Shown here: piece by piece, positions 1 to 6,428 of the stretch
Layout of the letters: the number at the start of each line of letters is the position of its first letter
Numbering within the stretch: position 1 is the stretch's first letter
Assembly: GCA_046727855.1 (NCBI GenBank)
Contig: JBKPDL010000180.1
Span: 1 to 15,017, forward strand
Direction of reading: 5' to 3'
Length of the DNA: 15,017 bases
DNA from: DASPWV01 sp046727855
Lineage (GTDB): Bacteria; Acidobacteriota; Vicinamibacteria; Vicinamibacterales; UBA2999
Notes under the pieces: model-generated
Told to the model about the DNA's origin: nothing
The model's database searches: none
Seen by the model: the letters and a program-made list of their open reading frames with translations, nothing else
Program-made: the position numbers and the translations under genes

Positions 1-23
1 GCAGTCGTGACTCAGCGGCACGG

Positions 24-73
24 CCTGACGCCCTGAAACCTGAAACCCGACACCTGACACCTGATCCCTAGCG
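24..73. repeat. Degenerate 7-base tandem repeat (consensus CCTGAMA)
   Basis: Seven-base units run nearly head to tail: CCTGACG (24-30), one extra C, CCTGAAA (32-38), CCTGAAA (39-45), CCCGACA (46-52), CCTGACA (53-59), CCTGATC (60-66) and a decayed CCTAGCG (67-73). The last units overlap the stop codon of the metallophosphoesterase on the minus strand (68-70). Bases 1-36 also read as a short plus-strand frame ending in TGA, which could be the tail of a gene to the left, but there is too little to call. Confidence 0.6.
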
Positions 74-1462
74 TGAAAACTCAATCGGCCCCGCGAGGAA
101 ATCGTCCGAAGGCGATCGGCGTGGGATGTCCGATAGCGTTCCGTCGATCAACTCGCCCAGCGGGCGCACGGTGATGCGATCACCATCGATCGTGACAAGG
201 AGAAAGTGCGGCGTGTCACTCCAGGATACGGTGCGCGCGTCATCAAACGCGTTCGGCCGGCCGCGACGCAGCTTTCCCGCGGCGCCGGTTACGAAGTACT
301 CGATGCCGTCCGCCGACGAGTGCTGGAAGTTGTGCTCGTGGCCGCAGAACATCACACGCACGCGCGCCTCGCGGAAGCGTTGCACGAGCGGTTGCATGTC
401 GCGCGTGTTGTGGTGGCGTGGCCCGGCGGAATACGGCGGGTGGTGGCAAAACGGAATGCGCCAGCGCACCGCATCCTGTTCGAGAATCGTGAACGTCTCT
501 TCGAGAAAGCTCTGATGCTCGGGGTGATTGAACAAGCGTCCGCGCGTGAAGAACGTCTCCTTTGACGTGTCGATGCAGATCAACTCGACATCGTTGCTGT
601 AGCGCACGCGGTAAAACAAGCCCGGGTCGAGCGAAGCCTTGCCGGTCGCTTCGTCGGTGGCCATGCGCTCGCGCAGAAAGAAGTTGTCGAGCACCTGATC
701 GCGATCGTCGTGATCCTCGCTCTCGGCCGTGTCGTGGTTGCCGACACACGGATAAAACGGCACGCGGTTGAGAAAGTAGCGATACGGCTGGTAGAAGGTG
801 AAGAACCAGTCGTCATCTTCGTCGCCGTGATTCACCGGCAGACCGAGGAGCCGCTTGCCAGCGTAGATGTTGTCGCCTGTCGTCAGGACGAACCGCACAT
901 CGTAGGTGTCAACGGCACGTTGCAGTGCTTCGCCGATCTCGCGCTGGCGCCTCGTCGGACCGCTCTTGCGCACCCCGACGCCAAAATCGCCGATCACGGC
1001 GAACGTGAGCGCGCGCGCGAGCGGTGCGTCCGGCGGCGGGTGAGTGCGAAAGCGGTTGCTGTAGCTCGCGCCCGCCTTGACCAATCCCTGCTCGATCCCC
1101 GGCTGCCAGTCGTAGCGCTCGCCCTCGGCCCACACTTCGTCGTTGACGAGCACTTCGTACGTGTATTCGGTATCGGGCGACAGGCCGGTCAGGCGGCACC
1201 AGTTAGTTGTCTCCGTCTTGGCCGAGGCGACGAGATTGCCTTGCAGGTCGTGCACGTTGACGCGGCCGTTGCCATAGGGACTGGAGCGGACGCCGATGCT
1301 GTCGCGGCGCGGTGGGTGGACCCGCACGAGATCGCGATCGTCCACCAGCTTCCACGGGCCACTGTGCCGCACGCGAAAGTAGAACGCGCCCCACGCGATG
1401 AGCGCGGAGGTCGAGGAGACGCCGGCAAGTTGAACGTAGGGTTCAGCATGGAATTCGGGCAT
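68..1462 (-). CDS. Purple acid phosphatase-like metallophosphoesterase with N-terminal beta domain (MPE1)
   Basis: Predicted two-metal phosphoesterase of 464 residues; the substrate is unknown. Residues 1-145 look like the fibronectin-type N-terminal domain of purple acid phosphatases (PYVQLAGVSSTSALIAWGAF at 8-27; the DTEYTYEV strand near 97-104). The calcineurin-like domain follows, with the motifs in order: GDFG 158-161, GDNIY 196-200, GNHD 241-244, CHHPP 339-343 and GHEH 374-377, so the metal-ligand set appears complete. An insert rich in Asp/Glu (GDEDDDWFF, ESEDHDDRD) lies around 213-255. No signal peptide is visible, and an in-frame TAG sits directly before the ATG, so the protein cannot start further upstream. 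Cytoplasmic location is therefore the simplest reading, unusual for secreted-type PAPs. No clear Shine-Dalgarno precedes the ATG; the 8-base array begins about 10 bases upstream. Family is firm; role is not. Confidence 0.92.
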   Translation of the reverse strand: MPEFHAEPYVQLAGVSSTSALIAWGAFYFRVRHSGPWKLVDDRDLVRVHPPRRDSIGVRSSPYGNGRVNVHDLQGNLVASAKTETTNWCRLTGLSPDTEYTYEVLVNDEVWAEGERYDWQPGIEQGLVKAGASYSNRFRTHPPPDAPLARALTFAVIGDFGVGVRKSGPTRRQREIGEALQRAVDTYDVRFVLTTGDNIYAGKRLLGLPVNHGDEDDDWFFTFYQPYRYFLNRVPFYPCVGNHDTAESEDHDDRDQVLDNFFLRERMATDEATGKASLDPGLFYRVRYSNDVELICIDTSKETFFTRGRLFNHPEHQSFLEETFTILEQDAVRWRIPFCHHPPYSAGPRHHNTRDMQPLVQRFREARVRVMFCGHEHNFQHSSADGIEYFVTGAAGKLRRGRPNAFDDARTVSWSDTPHFLLVTIDGDRITVRPLGELIDGTLSDIPRRSPSDDFLAGPIEFSR

Positions 1463-1470
1463 CTACGTCG

Positions 1471-1657
1471 CAGAATCCCGAGATCCCGAGATCTCAGAAT
1501 CTCGAGATCTCGAGATGTGGAGATTTGAAGACAATTTCGAGATTGGGAGATTTACAGATTTCGAGATCTGGAGATTTCGAGATTTCGAGATTTGAAGATT
1601 TGGAAATTTGGAAATTCGAAAATCGCCAAATTCTCTCCAAATCTCCAGCTCTCCAGA
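1471..1657. repeat. Degenerate 8-base tandem array, consensus SGAGATYT, orientation flips at right end
   Basis: About 23 units occur with an 8-base period, for example CGAGATCC (1479-1486), CGAGATCT (1487, 1503, 1562), GGAGATTT (1519, 1570), CGAGATTT (1578, 1586), GAAGATTT (1594) and GGAAATTT (1602). The phase slips around 1527-1553. Units drift gradually, so neighbours resemble each other more than distant ones. The last units, TCTCCAAA, TCTCCAGC and TCTCCAGA (1634-1657), are the opposite orientation of the GGAGA core, so the array could fold back. It fills the gap between the small basic gene and MPE1 and is much richer in A+T than the genes around it. Open frames through it give only ISKS-type low-complexity peptide and are not genes. 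Confidence 0.85.
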
Positions 1658-1661
1658 TTCG

Positions 1662-1901
1662 CTATTCTTCAGGCTTGTCCCGTTCGTCTTCCGCTCCCGC
1701 GTCGGGTTCGTCACCCCACGGGTTGGCTTGTGGGCCGGGCACGATGCCGGCGATATCCGGGTCCTCTCCGACGCCGCCGCCGGAGCCAGTGCCACGCCGC
1801 GCCCGCGCTTCGGCGCGACGAGCCGCTTTCTCTTTTTGCTTCTCCGCGCGCGCGCGTTCGCGCTCGCGCTTGCCACGCGCCATCGGGTTCCGGATCGCCA
1901 T
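1662..1901 (-). CDS. Small charged hypothetical protein (Lys/Arg/Glu-rich N-terminus, acidic tail)
   Basis: A predicted protein of 79 residues, read from ATG at 1901. ATG at 1883 is an alternative that gives 73 residues and has GGAA a few bases upstream. Residues 7-35 are almost all Arg, Lys, Glu and Ala (ARGKRERERARAEKQKEKAA), which predicts a single strongly charged helix or coiled coil. The middle is Gly-rich, and the tail is acidic and Pro-rich, ending DERDKPEE. No known domain is recognised. Such short basic/acidic proteins are common as uncharacterised genes in Acidobacteria; RNA or ribosome binding is possible but unsupported. The frame is open further upstream to 2009, but that would run into the hairpin terminator, so the shorter start is preferred. 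Codon-level bias is uncertain because of low complexity. Confidence 0.5.
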   Translation of the reverse strand: MAIRNPMARGKRERERARAEKQKEKAARRAEARARRGTGSGGGVGEDPDIAGIVPGPQANPWGDEPDAGAEDERDKPEE

Positions 1902-1979
1902 CGACAGCCATTGTATCCGGACCCGGTCTGAGCGGTCTAAGGACGGCCGGATTGAAGCCACAGCCACGGGTTTCGAAGA

Positions 1980-2007
1980 GCGAGGCCGGGGAAAACCCCG
2001 GCCTCGC
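1980..2007 (-). terminator. Perfect 12-bp hairpin terminator after the DUF1328 gene
   Basis: GCGAGGCCGGGG, an AAAA loop, then the exact complement CCCCGGCCTCGC. It lies 5 bases beyond the DUF1328 stop codon on the minus strand. The following tract on that strand is only weakly T-rich (TCTTCG), so it may act as a GC-stem terminator or as a transcript-end stabiliser. Confidence 0.7.
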
Positions 2008-2012
2008 ACCGC

Positions 2013-2189
2013 CTACGACACCACGCGTCGGCCCGCCATCACTCCGAGGATTAAGAACACCACGAAGAGCACGAGGAACAGGCCAGCCAGGAACTTCGCT
2101 ATCGCGAAGGTCGCACCCGCCACGCTCGTGAAGCCGAACAGCGCTGCGATGATGCCGATCACGAAGAAGATCAGTGCCCATCTCAGCAT
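2013..2189 (-). CDS. DUF1328 (YtjA-type) small membrane protein
   Basis: A 58-residue protein made of two hydrophobic segments: residues 2-24 (LRWALIFFVIGIIAALFGF) and about 30-52 (FAIAKFLAGLFLVLFVVFLI). It ends with the short basic tail AGRRVVS. This is the typical size and layout of the DUF1328/YtjA family of inner-membrane proteins, which are often linked to stress conditions but have no defined biochemical role. The frame stays open to 2255, but the start at 2189 is fixed by a full Shine-Dalgarno at the correct distance and by family length. It lies 72 bases downstream of the ADOP stop on the same strand and has its own terminator, so it is probably a single-gene unit or the tail of the ADOP transcript. 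Confidence 0.88.
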   Translation of the reverse strand: MLRWALIFFVIGIIAALFGFTSVAGATFAIAKFLAGLFLVLFVVFLILGVMAGRRVVS

Positions 2190-2195
2190 TGCGGT

Positions 2196-2202
2196 TCCTC
2201 CA
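2196..2202 (-). promoter_or_regulatory. Ribosome binding site of the DUF1328 gene
   Basis: TGGAGGA on the minus strand, with 6 bases between it and the ATG at 2189. This near-perfect Shine-Dalgarno decides the start of the DUF1328 gene against the longer open frame. Confidence 0.8.
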
Positions 2203-2220
2203 GTTGAGGCCAGGAATTGC

Positions 2221-2240
2221 TCCCTGCCTCCTCTCAGGGA
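2221..2240 (-). terminator. Possible weak hairpin after the ADOP gene
   Basis: TCCCTG and CAGGGA form a 6-bp stem around an 8-base loop, 21 bases past the permease stop codon. There is no T-run after it on the minus strand. It could be a weak terminator, or it could be chance. Confidence 0.25.
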
Positions 2241-2261
2241 AAACTGCAAGGGCACTGCCAG

Positions 2262-4904
2262 CTATTCGGAGCGCAGAGCTTCTACAGGGTCAATTCGCAT
2301 TGCGCGGCGCGCCGGACCAAGAGTTGCGCAAAGGGAAACGTTGAGCAACGTGGCCGCAACCAAAGCCAACGTGGGTGGATCGGATGGCGCGATACCGAAC
2401 AGCATGACGCGCAAACCCCGCATGATGGCAAAAGACATAGCCAAGCCCAGCAGAAGACCAGTGCACGTGAACAGCAATCCCTCACCCAAAATGGAACGCA
2501 TCACCTCAACTGGACGCGCACCCAACGTGAGTCGGATTCCGATTTCACTCGTGCGTGTCGAGACGAGCTGTGCCATCACACCGTAAATCCCCACCGCCGC
2601 CAGCACGAGCGCGAGCATGGCGAAGATGCCCAGCAGCAACGCCGACCACCGACGCGCGGCGACCGAGCGCGAGGCCACCTCTTCCATCGTGCGCGTCATC
2701 CCCAGCGGCAGATTCGGGTCGAAATCGCGGACAAGGCGCGCGACTTCGGGCGCGAGCGTCGCGGGCGGCGTGGTGGCGTGCAGCACGAACGCCAAACCCG
2801 TGGACGGCTGCTGCTCGTGTGCCATGTAAACTTCGGGGTTCACGTCGCGATCGAGCCCCCAGTGTTTGACGTCCTTGATTACCCCGACCACTTCGCGCCA
2901 CGGCTCGTTCGGCCCGTTGAAGCGCATGCGTTTGCCGATGGGCGAGCCACCCGGCCAATACCGGCGTGACATGGTTTCATTGACCACAACAACTAACCGC
3001 GCGGTGGCATCGTCTGTTGACGTGAACGATCTCCCCTCCGCGAGTCGAACTCCCATAGCGCGGAAATAGTCCGGCGTCACGATGCGGACGTGTGCCCTGA
3101 CGGGAGCATCGCCGTCTCGCCGCTCGAGCCCCTCAACCGTGATTCCCTGCCGTGAATCCGATCCGGTCAGCGGCAGGTTGTTGTTGGCGCCGACGGCGAT
3201 CACGCCCGGAATTGCCCGCAACCGTTCTTCGATCCCGCGGCGGGCGCGCCGGATGGCATCGCGATCGGTGTAACGGCTGCGTGGAAGTGTGACGGTTGCA
3301 ACCAATCGATTCGCCGTATCGAACCCCGCGGGCTGCGAAAGCACTCGCTCGAAGCTGCGAAGCATAAGGCCAGCGCCGACGAGCAGCAGCGACGTGAGCG
3401 ACACTTCGGCCACCACGAGGGCGAAGCGCACGCCCTTGCGTAAGCCGGTTGGTGCGCGTCCCGCTTCGCGCAACGGCTCGGCGGGATCGTCGTTAGCCAC
3501 GAGCCACGCGGGTACGAGGCCCGCAACCGCACCGGTTGCGATGCATAGAAGGAACGTGAATCCCAGCACTGCGCTGTCGAGCGTCGCTCTCTCGAGCGCG
3601 ACCCCACGCAACGCGGGCGGCGTTTGTGTGACGAGCGCCTGGAGCATGAGAGACGCGACACCAAGACCAAGCGCGCCGCTGAGAACGGCCAGCACGGTGC
3701 TCTCGGTCAACGCCTGCCGGATCAGGCGCGATCGCGCCGCGCCAATCGCAGCGCGCACCGCGAGCTCGCGACGTCGGCCGGCCGCGCGCGCAAGCAGAAG
3801 ATTTGCGACGTTGGTGCACGCGATCAGAAGGACGAACGCCACGGCAATCGCCAGCACGATCAGCCCGTGCCGCACTGGGCTCACCACTTCGTCGCGAAGC
3901 GCCGCGACATGAGCGCCGTGTCCGCGGCTTTCGGTGGGGTATTGCGCTTCAAGTTGCCGCCCGATCGCGTCCATCTCGCTGCGGGCCGCTTCGAGCGCGA
4001 TGCCCTGCTTCAAGCGCGCATACACGAACAAGTAGTGGCTGGCGCGCGGCGCCGGTTCCGGTCCTCCCCGCAGTACGAGCGGCGCCCACAGTTCCACGGG
4101 GCCGCCCGGCACTTCAAATCCAGCCGGCAGGACACCGATCACCTGTTGAGGAATTCCGTTCAGCGTAATCGATCGGCCGATCACTGAGGGATCGCTGCCA
4201 AAGCGCTGCTGCCAGAGCGAATGCGAGAGGACGACGACGCGATGATGCCCGAAGCTGTCTTCGTCGGGCGTGAAAGTCCGCCCGTGCAGCGCGCGAAGCC
4301 CAAACACGTCGAAAAACCCGGCCGTTACGCTGCCGACCGGAAGTTGCACTGGATCGCCAACACCGGTGAGGTCCGCAGGGCTTGTCGTAAACGCCGCGAT
4401 CGACGAGAACGATGTGTTGAGGCGTGCCCAGTCGAGAAAGTCGGCCGGCGACACGACGTTGTTCATCACCCCTTCGGCGGGCCGCTTCTCGTGCACCATC
4501 ACGAGCTGGTCCGGTTGTGAGTACGGCAGCGGCCGCAGCAGCACGGCGCGGACTACAGAAAATACCGCCGTGTTCGCGCCGATCCCGAGGGCGAGCGTCG
4601 CCAGCATCGTCGCGGTCATAGCCGGCTGCTTCAACAGCATGCGCAGCGCATACCGAACGTCGTGGGTGAAGATATCCATCATCAACCTCTCGTCTGCTTT
4701 CGTTGGCTGACCGAACGGCCGTTCGAGTCTTGCGCCGGCGCCGTGGCGCACGGCATCGAACACGACGGCTACCCACAAGCGAACGACATCCAGGCCGCGG
4801 GCGCCCTGCCGATGCGCGCGAAACAGCTCCCCCATCTCGCGGCCAAACTGTGCGCGCATATCGCGAGGAAAGAGGAGGAGCAGCCACTTGTACATGGCGC
4901 TCAC
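2262..4904 (-). CDS. ADOP-type permease (FtsX/MacB-like, duplicated), no ATPase partner
   Basis: An 880-residue membrane protein of the acidobacterial duplicated orphan permease (ADOP) type. The N-terminal 60 or so residues (YKWLLLLFPRDMR...FGREMGELF) match the prefix region of these proteins. A first FtsX/MacB module follows: a membrane segment near 97-120 (LATLALGIGANTAVFSVVRA), a periplasmic domain with the LWQQRFGSDPSVIGRSITLNG signature near 228-248, and a group of three membrane segments between about 345 and 465. A second module starts near 495 (ALVVAEVSLTSLLLVGAGLM), has its own periplasmic domain, and ends with three more segments (LVLAAVGIYGVMAQLV; the GIRLTLGARP signature). The start is GTG at 4904, overlapping the PadR stop; ATG at 4895 is an alternative. 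MacB relatives export peptides, antibiotics or lipids with an ABC ATPase, but none is encoded here. The substrate is unknown. Confidence 0.93.
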   Translation of the reverse strand: MSAMYKWLLLLFPRDMRAQFGREMGELFRAHRQGARGLDVVRLWVAVVFDAVRHGAGARLERPFGQPTKADERLMMDIFTHDVRYALRMLLKQPAMTATMLATLALGIGANTAVFSVVRAVLLRPLPYSQPDQLVMVHEKRPAEGVMNNVVSPADFLDWARLNTSFSSIAAFTTSPADLTGVGDPVQLPVGSVTAGFFDVFGLRALHGRTFTPDEDSFGHHRVVVLSHSLWQQRFGSDPSVIGRSITLNGIPQQVIGVLPAGFEVPGGPVELWAPLVLRGGPEPAPRASHYLFVYARLKQGIALEAARSEMDAIGRQLEAQYPTESRGHGAHVAALRDEVVSPVRHGLIVLAIAVAFVLLIACTNVANLLLARAAGRRRELAVRAAIGAARSRLIRQALTESTVLAVLSGALGLGVASLMLQALVTQTPPALRGVALERATLDSAVLGFTFLLCIATGAVAGLVPAWLVANDDPAEPLREAGRAPTGLRKGVRFALVVAEVSLTSLLLVGAGLMLRSFERVLSQPAGFDTANRLVATVTLPRSRYTDRDAIRRARRGIEERLRAIPGVIAVGANNNLPLTGSDSRQGITVEGLERRDGDAPVRAHVRIVTPDYFRAMGVRLAEGRSFTSTDDATARLVVVVNETMSRRYWPGGSPIGKRMRFNGPNEPWREVVGVIKDVKHWGLDRDVNPEVYMAHEQQPSTGLAFVLHATTPPATLAPEVARLVRDFDPNLPLGMTRTMEEVASRSVAARRWSALLLGIFAMLALVLAAVGIYGVMAQLVSTRTSEIGIRLTLGARPVEVMRSILGEGLLFTCTGLLLGLAMSFAIMRGLRVMLFGIAPSDPPTLALVAATLLNVSLCATLGPARRAMRIDPVEALRSE

Positions 4905-5218
4905 CGCGCGCGCAGCAGCTTCTGCGTGCGCGCATCGAGCACGAGCGCTTGCAGGCGCCGCGCCTCTTCACGGGCCGCGCGCTCCCCGCGCGCAGTGAGA
5001 CGGAAATATCGCCGCCGCTCGTCGTCGGATCGTTGCCTGGACGGGGCGACTTCGATGAGGCCGTCGGCAAGCAGCCGCCGCAACATGCGATAGAAGTTGC
5101 CGGGCAGAATCCGATCGCCGGCGAGCCGTTCCTGCACCACGCGCACGAGGCTCCAGCCGTGGCGCGGCTCCTCGCTCAGCGCGAGCAGCGTCTCGAATAC
5201 AAGTGGTTTCAAGGGCAT
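4901..5218 (-). CDS. PadR-family transcriptional regulator
   Basis: A 105-residue winged-helix protein. Residues 6-15 (LVFETLLALS) and HGWSLVRVVQERL (20-32) form the first helices of the PadR fold. GNFYRMLRRLLADGLIE (40-56) is the recognition helix, followed by a wing containing DDERRRYFRLTARGE (65-79) and a C-terminal helix rich in Arg, Glu and Leu. ATG at 5218 is chosen because the family begins a few residues before LVFETLL; the frame is open to 5287, but those residues look like noncoding translation. The last codons overlap the permease start (GTGA at 4901-4904), so the two are translationally coupled. The common PadR-ADOP arrangement suggests that it represses its own operon, perhaps responding to the transported compound. 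No clear operator palindrome was found in the 89 bases upstream. Confidence 0.92.
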   Translation of the reverse strand: MPLKPLVFETLLALSEEPRHGWSLVRVVQERLAGDRILPGNFYRMLRRLLADGLIEVAPSRQRSDDERRRYFRLTARGERAAREEARRLQALVLDARTQKLLRAR

Positions 5219-5307
5219 CACAGTAGCATCAATTTGACGCGAGAGGACCTGAAAGGGTTGCAGGGGTCCCGCCGACGAGCCCATCAAGGAGCTGCTGGGG
5301 CTTGGGT

Positions 5308-6360
5308 TCAGCCAACTGAAATCGGGTCGCGACTGGCTATTTCGCGCAGCTGATTGAGGCGCTTGACGAGCGCGCGAGAAAAACAGACGGCTTCCTCAGC
5401 CGTACCGCCGCTCGCGCGCACCGCGTCGCGGATCTGCGATTCGCTGATTCGCCCGAGGTATCGCATCAACCACTTCACATCGCTGACACGAATGCCGTGC
5501 GCGATGTCAGGCGTGCGCTGCCCGGAATAACCGAACGTGACGAACTCGCCCTCGGTGCCGATCACAAACTGCGCCGATTGCTCGGCGAATCCGGCGCAGT
5601 CCCAGCGTCCGCGATTGACGATGTTTCCCCAACGGCCCAAGGCGCCGCCCCAGTCGATGATCAAGTAGTGTGCTTCGCGGCTGCCGTCGGGCAGCCGATA
5701 CTCGAAAACCGCCGTATTCGATCCGAGCGCGACGTCGCGGACGTCTTTCGCGTCCCAGTTCGAGAGCCACATCATCACCATCTTCAGGCCATTCAACTCG
5801 CGGGTGCCGACAAACGGGTTGTCGGCCCACGACCAACTGTGCTCGTCGAAATGGGTGATCACACCCTCCTCTTCGAGCTCGAACCGCGCTGACGCAAACA
5901 TGCCGGCAGTGTCCACGCAGGTGCCCGCGCGCTTCAACTCGGTCACGCCGTCGATGCGCCCTTGCGGGACGTAATATGTGGTTTCGACGAAGTAACCCGC
6001 GGCCCAGGCGAGCCGCGTGGCAAGGGTCTCCACCTGCACTTCATTTCCCCATTTGACGCGCCAGCGCCGGCCGCGCGCGTCGCGAAGCGAAACGCACGGG
6101 CGCGATCCGCTGAAGTGCTCTTGCAAAAACGTAAAGGGCGGGAGCGGCGCTCCATCCGGACCGCCGGGGCCGGCCGCGAGATCGAGACGTTCAACCGCGC
6201 CGGGATCGCGCCAGATCGCGGCGTGCGCCGAGTGCAGGGGCCGTTCGACCTTGCGCCGCAACTGCATTGCCGAGCGGATTCGCCAGAACAGTTTGACGGC
6301 GACGAATCCCACCGCAACGCCGAACGCGATGCCAATCACCCACTGCGCGAGCTGGTCCAT
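5308..6360 (-). CDS. Membrane-anchored kinase-like protein, acidobacterial family (KL-A)
   Basis: A 350-residue protein with one membrane segment at 7-26, starting from ATG at 6360 with GAGAG just upstream. The charge pattern (MDQ before, WRIRSAMQLRRK after) favours a cytoplasmic C-terminal domain. The body has landmarks of the protein-kinase-like fold: VKWG with K103, E111 in VETLATRLAWAAGY, NWDAK with D203 and K205, and DWGG with D236. Between them is the signature WSWADNPFVGTRELNGLK (176-193), which I associate with a large uncharacterised acidobacterial family. The C-terminus holds LGRISESQIRDAVRASG. No curated domain is recognised with certainty, and the kinase reading is inference: the usual catalytic-loop His and Asn are replaced (N201, R208). 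It is divergent from the PLD gene across 68 bases, and KL-B at 10064 shares its order of motifs. Confidence 0.8.
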   Translation of the reverse strand: MDQLAQWVIGIAFGVAVGFVAVKLFWRIRSAMQLRRKVERPLHSAHAAIWRDPGAVERLDLAAGPGGPDGAPLPPFTFLQEHFSGSRPCVSLRDARGRRWRVKWGNEVQVETLATRLAWAAGYFVETTYYVPQGRIDGVTELKRAGTCVDTAGMFASARFELEEEGVITHFDEHSWSWADNPFVGTRELNGLKMVMMWLSNWDAKDVRDVALGSNTAVFEYRLPDGSREAHYLIIDWGGALGRWGNIVNRGRWDCAGFAEQSAQFVIGTEGEFVTFGYSGQRTPDIAHGIRVSDVKWLMRYLGRISESQIRDAVRASGGTAEEAVCFSRALVKRLNQLREIASRDPISVG

Positions 6361-6428
6361 GTCGCTCTCTCAAGCGGAACTGCAAGAAGCGCCGCATCCG
6401 GCAGGTATGTTGCACATCAGCTCCGACG
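6361..6428. promoter_or_regulatory. Divergent intergenic region between KL-A and PLD genes
   Basis: These 68 bases separate two start codons that point outward, so promoters for both genes should lie here or overlap the coding ends. GAGAG precedes the KL-A ATG by 4 bases on the minus strand. No convincing -35/-10 pair or operator palindrome could be picked out by eye. Confidence 0.35.

Noticed and set aside
710..1528. Plus-strand open frame of 272 codons opposite MPE1
   Set aside because: It is antisense to the complete metallophosphoesterase motifs and ends inside the 8-base repeat array.
1471..1657. CRISPR array
   Set aside because: Units are 8 bases with no spacers and steady drift; no cas genes are present.
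1463..1876. Minus-strand frame through the 8-base array giving ISKS-rich peptide
   Set aside because: The peptide only mirrors the DNA repeat, and its N-terminal part overlaps the charged small gene in another frame.
5208..5230. Extended -10-like TGCTACTGT just before the PadR ATG
   Set aside because: It sits directly against the start codon, so transcription would begin inside the gene; probably chance.
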